Assembly (NCBI GenBank): GCA_964633975.1
Contig: CAZWKX010000034.1
Span: 1-22,111, forward strand
From: CAZWKX01 sp964633975
GTDB taxonomy: Bacteria > Actinomycetota > Acidimicrobiia > Spongiisociales > UBA11373
Direction of reading: 5' to 3'
Length of the DNA stretch: 22,111 bases
In this document: positions 1 to 7,379 of the stretch, piece after piece
Layout of the letters: each line of letters begins with the position of its first letter
Numbering within the stretch: the first letter of the stretch is position 1
Translations under genes and position numbers: made by a program
Notes under the pieces: generated by a model
Told to the model about the DNA's origin: nothing
The model's database searches: none
Seen by the model: the letters and a program-made list of their open reading frames with translations, nothing else

Positions 1-241
1 CCGCATAATCCGCGAACACCTCCAAATTCGTCCCCAAAAACGAAGCAGGAGGCAACTCCCAATCCTCATCGCCGGGCCGCAGAAGAGTGGTCGGCGGCCC
101 GGCTTCGGAAGTGGATGGCTGGCAGCCGGGCTCGACGCATTGCCCAGCGGTGCTCGTGGTGGCTTGATCCGACGCGGATCCCGCACAGCCCGCAATACAC
201 AGAAGCAGAGCAGCGGCCAGGATGGCCCGGCTAGGCGTCAT
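1..241 (-). CDS. Lipoprotein, N-terminal part (gene runs off left edge)
   Basis: Read on the minus strand, an ATG at 241 opens a frame that stays open to the window edge (80 codons). The N-terminus has one Arg, then a hydrophobic stretch rich in Ala and Leu ending in the lipobox-like sequence CIAGC, so Cys19 would be the lipidated residue after signal peptidase II cleavage. A Ser/Thr/Gly/Pro-rich linker follows, with three further cysteines, and then a segment containing LRPGDEDWELPP. No enzymatic motif is visible in this fragment. It is divergent from the AI-2E-family gene, with 297 bp between the starts. The Shine-Dalgarno is weak (CAGG about 8 nt upstream). The lipoprotein call rests only on the signal sequence; the function is unknown. 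Confidence 0.6.
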   Translation of the reverse strand, partial: MTPSRAILAAALLLCIAGCAGSASDQATTSTAGQCVEPGCQPSTSEAGPPTTLLRPGDEDWELPPASFLGTNLEVFADYA

Positions 242-460
242 CGTTGAGCCTGTCGGCAGCATGAAACTCGGGAAGCTGAAGGATCCAAAGACGAGGGCCA
301 GTGTACCCCGGGGTGTGTTGGAGACTGTGGCCGGCCCTCGACGGGAGCAAGCCCCGAAGTCCGACGCCCAGAACCGCGAGACGGCTCGAGTACTGGCCCT
401 GAGCCTGCCGTGCTCTCCGGGATCCCTTCGGAATCGCGAGACGGGCGCCTCGATGCCTCC

Positions 461-488
461 GCCTTCTGCAATCTGCCTTCTGCATTCT
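461..488. repeat. 14-bp near-tandem repeat
   Basis: GCCTTCTGCAATCT (461-474) is followed at once by GCCTTCTGCATTCT (475-488), one mismatch apart. The second unit recurs exactly at 9112-9125, in the gap between the ABC permease and the methyltransferase gene. Both sites are non-coding. A single exact 14-mer match is not significant by itself in 22 kb; the tandem arrangement and non-coding location make it worth recording. Confidence 0.45.
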
Positions 489-526
489 GTCTCCCCGAAA
501 TCCGCGGTCCATCGTGTCCCGCCTCT

Positions 527-532
527 TACTCT
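527..532 (+). promoter_or_regulatory. Candidate -10 element of a leaderless promoter (AI-2E-family gene)
   Basis: The hexamer TACTCT fits the actinobacterial -10 pattern TANNNT. Exactly 6 nt (CCCCTC) separate it from the ATG at 539, and no Shine-Dalgarno is present, so transcription would start at or near the A of the start codon. No clear -35 is visible. The same geometry precedes the genes at 5603, 12287 and (weaker) 17975. Confidence 0.45.
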
Positions 533-538
533 CCCCTC

Positions 539-1702
539 ATGAATGCCGGCGAGCGGCCTTTGCCATCCGAGGTCGATCGGTGGGGGATCCCGCGCTGGGT
601 GATGCGTCTCGTGCTGATCCTGGTCGGTGTGGTGGTGACCCTCTTCGCCGCCTATCACATCTTGCGGCAGCTGCGCAGCCTCATCGTCATGCTGGTGTTC
701 GCACTGTTTCTCTCTATCGCCCTCGAGCCCGGTGTCAACTACCTGCACCGCAGGGGGTGGCGGCGCGGTCTGGCCACCGGCGCCATTTTCCTCGTCGTGC
801 TTGTGGTGTCGGGGCTCTTCATCGGCTTGATGATCCCGCTCATCATCGACCAGGTCGGCAACTTCATGGACAGGCTTCCGGGCTACATCGACAAGGCCGG
901 TGAGCTGGCGGCGCGGTGGTTCGGCTTCGAGTTCTCCAGCGAGAAGATCCGCCAGGCTGTCGCCGATGCCCAGATCAACCTTGCTGACGTCGCCAACGAC
1001 GTGGCCGGGAGTGTGTTCGGTGTTGGCGCGACGCTGCTGGCCACTCTGTTCCAGCTTCTGACCGTCGGCCTCTTCACCTTCTACATGACCGCGGAGGGGC
1101 CGAAACTCCGGCGCGCGGTGTGCTCACTGCTTCCGCCGGAGCGGCAGCGTGAGGTGCTGCGGGTTCTCGACATCGCCATAGAGAAGACCGGCGGCTACTT
1201 CTACTCGCGGGCCTTGCTCGCCCTCATCGCCTCGGCCCTGGCGTGGGCGGTGTTTACCGTCACCGGCCTCCCTTTCGCCTTGGCGCTGGCCCTTTGGATG
1301 GGCGTGCTGTCTCAATTTGTCCCCGTGGTGGGGACCTACATCGGCGGGGCTTTGCCCCTTCTCATCGGGCTCTTCTCGGGGTGGCAGGAGGCGCTCGTCG
1401 TGTTCTCGTTCATCGTTGTGTATCAGCTCATTGAGAACTACTTCCTCAGCCCGAAGATCACAGCTCACACCATGGCGCTGCATCCGGCGGTTGCGTTCGG
1501 CGCCGTGATCGCCGGTGCCACGCTTCTCGGCGTTCCCGGCACTCTCATGGCGCTTCCGGTTGCGGCGACGTTTCAGGCCTTCATCAGCACCTACCTGCGG
1601 CGGCATGAGGTGGTCGAGTCTCAGCTGACCGAAAGAGGCCCGGAGGGGGAAGGCAAAGACGCGCCGAAGCAGAAGAAGAACAGAAGGCCGGCGGAGGCGT
1701 AG
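539..1702 (+). CDS. AI-2E family transporter (TerC-unrelated permease, PF01594 type)
   Basis: This 387-residue polytopic membrane protein has the hallmarks of the AI-2E/YdiK/PerM family: an N-terminal pair of helices (about 18-65), another helix pair to about residue 105, a soluble amphipathic insert (about 105-165), then a C-terminal helical block with FVPVVGTYIGG and YQLIENYFLSPKI, both typical of the family. The tail is Lys/Glu-rich and probably cytosolic. The frame is open back to 410, but I prefer the ATG at 539 because the upstream residues are low-complexity and the hydrophobic domain starts right after it; a TACTCT hexamer lies 6 nt upstream. Family members export small molecules or ions (AI-2 in E. 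coli TqsA, Na+/Li+ in some); the substrate here cannot be deduced. It converges on the acyl-CoA dehydrogenase gene. Confidence 0.88.
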   Translation: MNAGERPLPSEVDRWGIPRWVMRLVLILVGVVVTLFAAYHILRQLRSLIVMLVFALFLSIALEPGVNYLHRRGWRRGLATGAIFLVVLVVSGLFIGLMIPLIIDQVGNFMDRLPGYIDKAGELAARWFGFEFSSEKIRQAVADAQINLADVANDVAGSVFGVGATLLATLFQLLTVGLFTFYMTAEGPKLRRAVCSLLPPERQREVLRVLDIAIEKTGGYFYSRALLALIASALAWAVFTVTGLPFALALALWMGVLSQFVPVVGTYIGGALPLLIGLFSGWQEALVVFSFIVVYQLIENYFLSPKITAHTMALHPAVAFGAVIAGATLLGVPGTLMALPVAATFQAFISTYLRRHEVVESQLTERGPEGEGKDAPKQKKNRRPAEA

Positions 1703-1772
1703 AGAGTTCAGAATTGAGACATCAGAGGCGGTATCGCGGTGTTCTGGCGACTCCGAACTCTGAGCCTGCCTT

Positions 1773-3566
1773 CTAGAGAGCCAGCACCTCCGGCTCTATG
1801 GCGAACACCCCTTGCGCTCCCGCGGTGGCGCTTCCCGCAAGGCCTGCCACGGTGGGCAGCACGTGGTCGGCGTAGAAGCGGGCCGTGGCCAGCTTGGCCC
1901 TGAAAAACTCGTCGTCTTCGGCCTCCAGCTGACGTGCCGCCGCCAGAGCGGAGAGGCCGTGGGCCCAGCCGCCGGCGGTGATGCCGGTCATCTCGAGGAA
2001 AGGGGAGGCTCCGGCCAGAGCATCGTTGGGGTTCTCCATCAGGCGGCCGCTGAGGTAGAGGCCTGCATCTTCAACCGCATCGAGGGCGTAGCCGAGTTGG
2101 TCTCCGATGCGGGCGAGATCTTCGGACCGGCACAGCTCTGTGGCCACGCCGCGCATGTCCGCCAACAAGGATGCGACCGCAGCACCATTGCGCATGGGCA
2201 GGCGGCGAGCAACCAGGTCCAGGGCCTGGATGCCGTTGGTGCCTTCGTAGATGGGGGCGATCCTGGCGTCGCGGAACCACTGTGCCGCGCCGGTCTCTTC
2301 GATGTACCCCACGCCACCGTGGATCTGTATTCCGAGTGAGGTGAGGGTGACGCCGAGGTCGCTGCCCCAGGCCTTGCATGTCGGGATGAGGATCGACGCA
2401 CGTTCTGCCGCGGCGGCGCGCTTGTCGGCTTCTGGGTGGTGCATGGAAAAGTCGATGGCCTCGGCAGTCTTGTACATGACGCCGCGCATGGCCTCGATCT
2501 GGCTCTTCATGAGCATTAGCAGGCGGCGCACGTCGGGGTGCTCGACTATGAGGCTCGACTCGGTCTTGGGGGCGCCGACCGCCCGACCCTGCCTGCGCTC
2601 TCGGGCGTAGGCGAGAGACTGCTGGAAGGCACGTTCGGCGACGGCCAAGCCCTCCATGCCCACGTGAAGGCGGGCGTTGTTCATCATCGTGAACATGGCC
2701 TTCAGTCCTTGGTTCTCCTCCCCGACGAGGTAGCCGACCGCGCCGCCCTCGTCGCCAAACGAGAGCACGCACGTGGGGCTGGCGTGAATGCCCAGCTTGT
2801 GCTCCACCGAGACGCAAGTGATGTCGTTACGTTCGCCGAGACTCCCATCGGGGCGGGGGAGGAACTTGGGGACTATGAAGCAGGAGATGCCCTTGGTCCC
2901 TTGCGGAGCGTCCGGAGTTCGGGCCAGGACCAGGTGGATTATGTTCTCGGTGAGATCGTGCTCGCCCCAGGTGGTGAAGATCTTGTTCCCGGTGATGAGA
3001 TAGCTGCCGTCACCGGCGGGCACGGCCTTGGTGGTGAGGGCTCCGAGGTCGCTTCCTGCCTGTGGCTCGGTGAGCGCCATCGTGCTACTCCACTCGCCGG
3101 TCACGAGCTTGGGTAGGAAGAGAGCCTTCTGTTCGGAGGTGCCGAAGAGGATGAGCAGCTCGTTGGCGGCGAAGGTGAGCACGGGGCACAGCGAAAAGGC
3201 CATGTCGGCGGAGGTGAGCATCTCGGCGATGGCAAAGCCCATGACGAAAGGCATGGCGCCACCACCCCACTGCTCGGGGAACGCTACTCCCGGCCACCCC
3301 GCCTCGACGAGGCGGCGGTAGGCATCGGCGTAGCCGTCGGGTGTGGTCACGCCGCCGTCGGCGTTCTGGTGGGACCCCTGGACATCGGCACGCCGGGCCA
3401 GAGGGGCCACGACCTCGGCGACGAACCGCCCGGCTTCCTCGAGAGCCCCGTTGACTACCGCCGGATCGGCATGTGGGAAGGACCCGGTGGCACGGAGCCC
3501 GTTGAAGTCGACGACGTCGCGGAGGACGAATTGGATGTCTCGGATCGGGGGTCGGTATTCGCTCAT
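1773..3566 (-). CDS. Acyl-CoA dehydrogenase, DmdC-like subfamily
   Basis: The 597-residue protein is an FAD-dependent acyl-CoA dehydrogenase, oxidising an acyl-CoA to its 2,3-enoyl-CoA and passing electrons to electron-transfer flavoprotein. The N-terminus (RPPIRDIQFVLRDVVDF) is the short extension seen in the 3-methylmercaptopropionyl-CoA dehydrogenase (DmdC)-like group. The alpha-helical N-domain runs to about 160, the beta-domain FAD/substrate motif ALTEPQAGSDLG is at 164-175, and the C-domain contains IQIHGGVGYIEETGAAQWFRDARIAPIYEGTNGIQ (ends near 447); Glu441 in YEGTNG is the expected catalytic base. Length is typical for this group and longer than the classic 380-residue enzymes. GGAGGAG lies 5 nt before the ATG. 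The specific substrate is unknown: the group covers fatty acyl-CoAs as well as methylmercaptopropionyl-CoA, and no dmdB, dmdD or etf gene is nearby. It appears to be a single-gene unit. Confidence 0.9.
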   Translation of the reverse strand: MSEYRPPIRDIQFVLRDVVDFNGLRATGSFPHADPAVVNGALEEAGRFVAEVVAPLARRADVQGSHQNADGGVTTPDGYADAYRRLVEAGWPGVAFPEQWGGGAMPFVMGFAIAEMLTSADMAFSLCPVLTFAANELLILFGTSEQKALFLPKLVTGEWSSTMALTEPQAGSDLGALTTKAVPAGDGSYLITGNKIFTTWGEHDLTENIIHLVLARTPDAPQGTKGISCFIVPKFLPRPDGSLGERNDITCVSVEHKLGIHASPTCVLSFGDEGGAVGYLVGEENQGLKAMFTMMNNARLHVGMEGLAVAERAFQQSLAYARERRQGRAVGAPKTESSLIVEHPDVRRLLMLMKSQIEAMRGVMYKTAEAIDFSMHHPEADKRAAAAERASILIPTCKAWGSDLGVTLTSLGIQIHGGVGYIEETGAAQWFRDARIAPIYEGTNGIQALDLVARRLPMRNGAAVASLLADMRGVATELCRSEDLARIGDQLGYALDAVEDAGLYLSGRLMENPNDALAGASPFLEMTGITAGGWAHGLSALAAARQLEAEDDEFFRAKLATARFYADHVLPTVAGLAGSATAGAQGVFAIEPEVLAL

Positions 3567-3629
3567 CGGACTCCTCCGTGCGTGTGGCAGCCAGCAGCGT
3601 AGAGCGTGTCACGGGGTCCAACCCAGAAG

Positions 3630-3659
3630 AGAGGGGCGCCCGCCGGCGGGCGCCCCTCT
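3630..3659 (-). terminator. Perfect 30-bp palindrome, likely terminator of the sigma/anti-sigma unit
   Basis: The half AGAGGGGCGCCCGCC is followed immediately by its exact reverse complement. As RNA it would form a very stable hairpin with a minimal loop. It sits 44 nt beyond the stop of the Q-rich gene in the direction of transcription and is followed on the minus strand by a short pyrimidine-rich run (TCTTCT) and then the acyl-CoA dehydrogenase promoter region. A role as intrinsic terminator is likely; the U-tract is weak. Confidence 0.6.
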
Positions 3660-3703
3660 GGGCGGATGCGGCACGGGGGGACCGGGAAGTGCCGCTGGGA
3701 GTG

Positions 3704-4489
3704 CTAGCCGTCGAGACCCTGGCGAACCTGGGTGCAGTCGCCGAGCTGGATTCGGTTCGTGTCACGCGAGTGTGTCTGGGTCTGCGTCTGGTCCTGCTCG
3801 CGCGATTGGGTCTGGGTCTGGGCGCCGTCGCCGTCACCCTGATCCTGCTGATTCTGATTCTGCTGGCCCTCCATGTCCTGACCCTGCTGATTCTGATTCT
3901 GGGTGGCGTCGTCGTTGCCCGGGCCCTGCTGATTCTGGCCCTGCTGATTCTGATTCTGGGTGGCGTCGTCGTTGCCCGGGCCCTGCTGATTCTGGCTCTG
4001 CTGGCCCTCCTGCGTCTGGGTCTGCGTCTGGGAGCCCTCACCCTCGAGTTCCTGCTGAATGCGGGCTTGCTCTCGGATCTGGGCCTCTACCTTGTCGAGT
4101 TCGTCCTGGCCGACGAAATTGTGCTCAATGAAATTGTCGACGGGCTCGGGAAGGATGTTGGCGGCGCCGGCGCCGGCGGTGGCGGCAGCCACTGCGGCAA
4201 CGCCGATGACGATCTTTCCGATGAGTGTCGAGAAGAGTCCTGCAAACACGGTTCTCCTCCTCCAGGTGGCCGGGGAGCGCCGGCTCGGGACCGGGGACTG
4301 CGCCGGGAGGCTGGCCGCTGCCTCTGCAGCTCGCAGCACGTGGGTCCCGGCCGTCTCCGTGTCGACGGATGCCGTTGCTTCCTGACGGATGCGTTCGATC
4401 ACTCCAGCCCAGGCTGCGAGGCCGGGTGTCTCCCGGCCTGTGAGGAGAGCCTCGACGTCTTCGTCGCTGAGGGGCTCGAAGTTGCTCAT
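3704..4489 (-). CDS. Putative membrane anti-sigma factor with Q/N/T-rich repeat tail
   Basis: This 261-residue protein has three parts. Residues 1-75 are acidic then Ala/Pro-rich and start with FEPLSDEDVEALLTGRE, a helix resembling the sigma-binding N-terminus of actinobacterial anti-sigma factors of the RsdA kind. Residues about 80-110 form one hydrophobic, Ala-rich membrane segment. After a charged helix (about 118-148) the final 110 residues are low-complexity Gln, Asn, Thr, Asp and Gly, including an exact 19-residue duplication, ending with one Cys. The frame is open upstream into the sigma gene; the ATG at 4489 is chosen because GAGGG lies 4-5 nt before it and it falls 26 bp after the sigma stop. 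The tail should be extracytoplasmic. The anti-sigma role is inferred from position and architecture; no ZAS zinc motif (HxxxCxxC) is present. A cell-wall-associated protein that also binds sigma is possible. Confidence 0.65.
   Translation of the reverse strand: MSNFEPLSDEDVEALLTGRETPGLAAWAGVIERIRQEATASVDTETAGTHVLRAAEAAASLPAQSPVPSRRSPATWRRRTVFAGLFSTLIGKIVIGVAAVAAATAGAGAANILPEPVDNFIEHNFVGQDELDKVEAQIREQARIQQELEGEGSQTQTQTQEGQQSQNQQGPGNDDATQNQNQQGQNQQGPGNDDATQNQNQQGQDMEGQQNQNQQDQGDGDGAQTQTQSREQDQTQTQTHSRDTNRIQLGDCTQVRQGLDG
3882..3995. repeat. Two exact 57-bp tandem repeats inside the Q/N-rich tail
   Basis: Positions 3882-3938 and 3939-3995 are identical over 57 bp, encoding a 19-residue unit that contains QQGPGNDDATQNQ. 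Shorter degenerate copies of the CTGATTCTG motif (encoding Q-N-Q) flank both sides. Exact identity at synonymous sites means the duplication is recent or maintained by slippage or recombination, so copy number may vary between strains. Confidence 0.95.
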
Positions 4490-4515
4490 GACACCCTCGT
4501 AACCGTCGGCCCGGC

Positions 4516-5061
4516 TCACAGGGGTACGCCTTCCGCTTCGATTAGCTGGCGCAGCCTCTCCAGGCCGCGGCGCTGCAGAGCCTTCACTGCTCCGGTTCTC
4601 TTGCCCATGGTGTGGGCGACTTCTGCGATCGTGAGATCGCCGAGTATGCGCAGCAGCAGCACAGTGCGCTGGTCCGTAGTCAGCCGATCGAGCAGTGCCA
4701 CGACTCTTTCGGTACCCAACGCGGCCATGGCCTCCTGTTCGACGTCGCCGTTCGCGCCGGCTCGGTCGACATCGCCCGGCTCCACCGGGCGGCGCGAGCG
4801 GTAGCGGCGTTCGTCGATGAGCCGATGGTGGGCGACGGTGAATACCCAGGAGCGGAACGACCGGGCGTCGCCCTTGAATGAACGGATGTTGCGGGCCACC
4901 TGAATGAATACCTCGCCGAGCAGATCCTCGGGCTCGATTGCTCCACGATTCCTCAGATAGCCGAGCACGGGTCCGGACAGGTCGCCGTACAGGCGCGACC
5001 AAGCCCATTCGGCACCGGCCTGGGCGGCCTCGACCGTCGTCTCGAACTCAGCAGGATCCAC
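4516..5061 (-). CDS. ECF RNA polymerase sigma factor (sigma-70 family)
   Basis: The 181-residue protein has the two-domain ECF layout. Region 2 spans about 20-90, with the core-binding and -10 recognition stretch around PEDLLGEVFIQVARNI and FRSWVFTVAHHRLIDERR. Region 4 spans about 122-175, with the helix-turn-helix around LTIAEVAHTMGKRTGAVKALQRRG. Region 3 is absent, as expected. The start is GTG at 5061; there is only a weak AAGAG 11 nt upstream. It is followed after 26 bp by the putative anti-sigma gene, so the two probably form one transcript. A GTAACC-16 nt-CGGTTA arrangement upstream (5083-5110) looks like an ECF-type promoter and suggests autoregulation. The signal sensed is unknown. 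Confidence 0.9.
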   Translation of the reverse strand: MDPAEFETTVEAAQAGAEWAWSRLYGDLSGPVLGYLRNRGAIEPEDLLGEVFIQVARNIRSFKGDARSFRSWVFTVAHHRLIDERRYRSRRPVEPGDVDRAGANGDVEQEAMAALGTERVVALLDRLTTDQRTVLLLRILGDLTIAEVAHTMGKRTGAVKALQRRGLERLRQLIEAEGVPL

Positions 5062-5082
5062 GATGCAGCAACTCTTGTTGTG

Positions 5083-5110
5083 TAACCGATGGTCTCTTCG
5101 GTTTGGTTAC
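5083..5110 (-). promoter_or_regulatory. Candidate ECF-type promoter of the sigma/anti-sigma unit
   Basis: On the minus strand GTAACC (5110-5105) is followed after exactly 16 nt by CGGTTA (5088-5083), resembling the AAC-type -35 and CGT/CGG-type -10 of ECF promoters. The GTG start is 21 nt further on. Because GGTTAC also occurs in the -10, the two elements form an inverted repeat. A near-identical arrangement precedes the sigma gene at 14643-15215. Confidence 0.5.
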
Positions 5111-5133
5111 GGGTGTGATGGAGGAGGGCGGCA

Positions 5134-5556
5134 TCAATCGGACGGCTCGGATGTCCCAACGAGTGCTTCCAGAAGGCGTCTCACTCGTCTTGCGATGTCG
5201 TCGCGCACATTGCGCACCAGATCGATGTCGCCACCGTGCGGGTCGGTGACGTCCCAGTCCTCATAGCGCTTGCCCGGGTAGTGGGGGCACTCGTCGCCGC
5301 AGCCCATGGTGATCACGATGTCGGCACTGCGTACCATCTCGTCGTTCCATGGACGAGGGGTTGCCGCGCCCAAGTCAACGCCGGCTTCGGCCATAGCGAC
5401 TACCGCAGCCGGATTGACCCGTTCTGCCGGAGTCGATCCGGCGGAGAGCACGGTGACTCGGTCTCCGGCCAGATGGCGCAGCCAAGCCGCCGCCATCTGC
5501 GAGCGGCCGGCGTTGTGTACACACAGGAAGAGCACGGTGGGCTTGTGGTGGGCCAT
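5134..5556 (-). CDS. arsC: Arsenate reductase, low-molecular-weight phosphatase fold (mycothiol type)
   Basis: This 140-residue protein reduces arsenate to arsenite in the cytosol. The phosphate-binding loop CVHNAGRS begins at Cys12 with Arg18, and the acid motif VTDP lies near Asp106. Two further cysteines occur in MGCGDECP (Cys86, Cys90), followed by GKRYEDWDV, a signature of the actinobacterial ArsC group related to the arsenate-mycothiol transferases; the Cys spacing (4) differs from the thioredoxin-coupled pI258 type (7). The frame is open to 5652, but the ATG at 5556 is preferred because GGGAG lies 7 nt upstream and the phosphatase fold begins right after. No arsR, acr3 or arsB is in the window. 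It is divergent from another phosphatase-fold gene across 46 bp. A phosphatase role cannot be excluded. Confidence 0.82.
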   Translation of the reverse strand: MAHHKPTVLFLCVHNAGRSQMAAAWLRHLAGDRVTVLSAGSTPAERVNPAAVVAMAEAGVDLGAATPRPWNDEMVRSADIVITMGCGDECPHYPGKRYEDWDVTDPHGGDIDLVRNVRDDIARRVRRLLEALVGTSEPSD

Positions 5557-5590
5557 GTCTGGGCTCCCTATCTCAGCAGACCGGTCGCGG

Positions 5591-5596
5591 TAGCGT
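5591..5596 (+). promoter_or_regulatory. Candidate -10 element of a leaderless promoter (phosphatase gene)
   Basis: TAGCGT fits TANNNT and is separated from the ATG at 5603 by exactly 6 nt (CTTCGC). No Shine-Dalgarno is visible. The promoter would sit inside the 46-bp gap shared with the divergent arsC gene, so the two promoters must be back to back or overlapping. Confidence 0.5.
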
Positions 5597-5602
5597 CTTC
5601 GC

Positions 5603-6037
5603 ATGCCGAAGATCGTGTTCGTCTGCACCGGGAACATCTGCCGTTCCTCCATGGCGGAGGCGATCGCCAGAAGCAGGGCGCAGGGGGACTCCGGTCCGAC
5701 TTTCGACAGCGCCGGCCTCTATTCACTGATCGGCGCTCCTGCCCAACCGAACGCGATAGAGGCGGCGTCCGAGATCGGTGTCGACCTGACACCGCATCGG
5801 GCGCGGTCCATCACCAGAGAGATGGCCGAGGGGGCCGATGCCATCTACGTCATGACCTCTTCACATCGTGATGCCTTGCTGGCGATGGAGCCGGATCTAG
5901 CGGAGAAGGTGGAGCTGCTCGACCCGGACGGCCGGGACATCGCCGATCCCTACGGGCGTGACATCGAGGCCTACCGGCGGGCGCGTGACCAGATCGTGGA
6001 GGCGATCGAGTCGCGCCTCGGAGCTTGGACGACCTAG
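5603..6037 (+). CDS. Low-molecular-weight protein tyrosine phosphatase
   Basis: The 144-residue protein has the family P-loop CTGNICRSS (nucleophile Cys8, Arg14) and the general-acid motif ADPYG (Asp115). The overall sequence, including DPYGRDIEAYRRARDQI, resembles the bacterial YwlE-like branch. In YwlE the residue two before the P-loop Arg is Thr and is known to favour phosphoarginine; here that position is Ile12, as in tyrosine-specific enzymes, so tyrosine phosphatase activity is the better inference. The start is fixed by the P-loop lying 8 residues in. It appears leaderless, with TAGCGT 6 nt upstream. It is divergent from arsC, a member of the same fold, and converges with the zinc-ribbon membrane gene. 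The protein substrate is unknown. Confidence 0.85.
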   Translation: MPKIVFVCTGNICRSSMAEAIARSRAQGDSGPTFDSAGLYSLIGAPAQPNAIEAASEIGVDLTPHRARSITREMAEGADAIYVMTSSHRDALLAMEPDLAEKVELLDPDGRDIADPYGRDIEAYRRARDQIVEAIESRLGAWTT

Positions 6038-6106
6038 GCCGAGTTCATCCTGCCGGAGCGTGGCCGGCTCGGTGGCGACGAGGTGATTGGCCGCGGCGGT
6101 GCCGTG

Positions 6107-7201
6107 CTAGGGGACGCGTCGGGTGTTGCGTCGGCGCAGGATGGGCGGTCCGGCCCAGGTGAGCAGCAGCCCAAGAGCGGCCCCGCCGACGCCGATACCC
6201 GCATACACCTTGGCCGCCGTTGTCCCGAAGCATGCGTCTCGTGCCGCTTCGGTCTCTTCGAGGCCGCAGGGAAGCCCGACCGCCACGAAGAACCCGATGA
6301 GCAGAAGGATGGTGATGGTGGTCTGCAGCGCGATCCGAGCACCCCTGCGCATCGGTGCTCCCGCCGGCAGGGCCGGCCGTCGGCGCAGATGCGGGGCGGC
6401 GCTGATTGCCAGCGAGGCGGAGGCAAGGTAGGCAGCCATGATCCACAAGGCCATGCCGTAGCCGAGCCTGATGAAGCGGAACTCCTGCCTCGAGAAGGTG
6501 AACGTAGTCAGATTGACTATCGGAAGTGGGATGGCGGCCACAGTCGTGGCTGCCACCAACACCCTCAGCCAGACGGGGATTTTGCCCGTGGCCGGCGCTT
6601 CGCCCGCGGGCCAGAGAAGGACGGCGAGTGCCACGACTCCCAGAGCCAGCGCCGAGATCACTGCGGCAAGTCCGGTGAAAGCGGGGCCAGAGCCCCACCA
6701 GTAGAGGTCGCTGGCAAGCAGCTGGTTGACGCCGCGCTGGCCGGCCGTGTTGAACAGATCCCAGCCGGAGGTGGTTTCTCCGTAAATGGGATCGAGCCAG
6801 GGCAGGAACGCGGTCCAGAGCGCAAGGGCGGTGAAGGCGAGCGCGGCGGCGGCAAATCCTCGCCGCATCCGCACGGTTATGGGCGCCAACGTTCGGCCCT
6901 TCGGTGGTGCGGGCGGAGGTGGAGGCGCCACGGTGGTGGAGTCGGGGGGTGAGGGCTCGGGGGCAGGCTGTCGGAGGCTGCTATCCACGTGCATGTCGGT
7001 GAGCGGGCCGCCGCACGTGGAGCATGTGTCTTCTTCGGTGGCGGTGATCACCAGGTGACACGCTTGGCAGTACCCGAGTCGGCTCAGCTCGAACTCGGCT
7101 CTGCAGTGGCGGCATACTCGGGCCTGGATCCTTATTCGATTGCCACAGCGCGGGCACTTTTTGGTATCGGAGTCTGACTGGTCGCTCGTGGGCACCCCCA
7201 T
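6107..7201 (-). CDS. Double zinc-ribbon protein with six predicted membrane helices
   Basis: I do not recognise a named family for the whole 364-residue protein. The N-terminus holds two zinc-ribbon-like modules: CPRCG to CRHC (Cys16, 19, 30, 33) and CQAC to CSTCGG (Cys45, 48, 60, 63). A Pro/Ser-rich linker (about 78-102) follows, then six hydrophobic segments at about 113-134, 173-198, 211-232, 247-268, 289-311 and 331-351. The tail is Arg-rich. The loop after the first helix contains WLDPIYGETTSGWDLF. GGGAAG lies about 8 nt before the ATG. The zinc modules should be cytosolic. It converges on the phosphatase gene and is divergent from the ABC exporter across 178 bp. No enzyme motif is apparent in the membrane part, so the function is unknown. 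Confidence 0.78.
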   Translation of the reverse strand: MGVPTSDQSDSDTKKCPRCGNRIRIQARVCRHCRAEFELSRLGYCQACHLVITATEEDTCSTCGGPLTDMHVDSSLRQPAPEPSPPDSTTVAPPPPPAPPKGRTLAPITVRMRRGFAAAALAFTALALWTAFLPWLDPIYGETTSGWDLFNTAGQRGVNQLLASDLYWWGSGPAFTGLAAVISALALGVVALAVLLWPAGEAPATGKIPVWLRVLVAATTVAAIPLPIVNLTTFTFSRQEFRFIRLGYGMALWIMAAYLASASLAISAAPHLRRRPALPAGAPMRRGARIALQTTITILLLIGFFVAVGLPCGLEETEAARDACFGTTAAKVYAGIGVGGAALGLLLTWAGPPILRRRNTRRVP

Positions 7202-7379
7202 TTCGGCACTTCCCTACGCTAGTCCTGGGGTAGGGCCGGCGAGCCCGGGTCGGCGCGGGGTGGGGCGGCAGGTGAGGCGAACCGAGCACGGGTCGATAGC
7301 GTGGCACTCGAGGAGTCGGGCACGGTGATACGCGCCGGATTTTGAACGCCGGTCCGGGCTGCGTAGCCTCCTTGCCGCT

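Larger units (their letters stand above)
242..538. other. Divergent intergenic region without a convincing gene
   Basis: This 297-bp stretch separates the lipoprotein start (minus) from the AI-2E-family start (plus). Short open frames cross it, but their predicted peptides are Arg/Pro/Ser-rich without domain character. It holds a 14-bp near-tandem repeat (461-488) and the -10-like hexamer TACTCT at 527-532. It probably carries promoters for both flanking genes. Confidence 0.5.

Noticed and set aside
3578..4804. 408-codon plus-strand frame rich in Leu and Ile that looks like a membrane protein
   Set aside because: It is antisense to the Q/N-rich gene; CTGATTCTG repeats read as Leu-Ile runs on this strand. 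The minus-strand gene has a Shine-Dalgarno, sits beside its sigma gene and has sensible domain structure.
6038..6106. Possible terminator hairpin between the phosphatase and zinc-ribbon genes (CCGG repeats around 6054-6070)
   Set aside because: The stem is only 5 bp with a 7-nt loop and an irregular outer stem, too weak to call.
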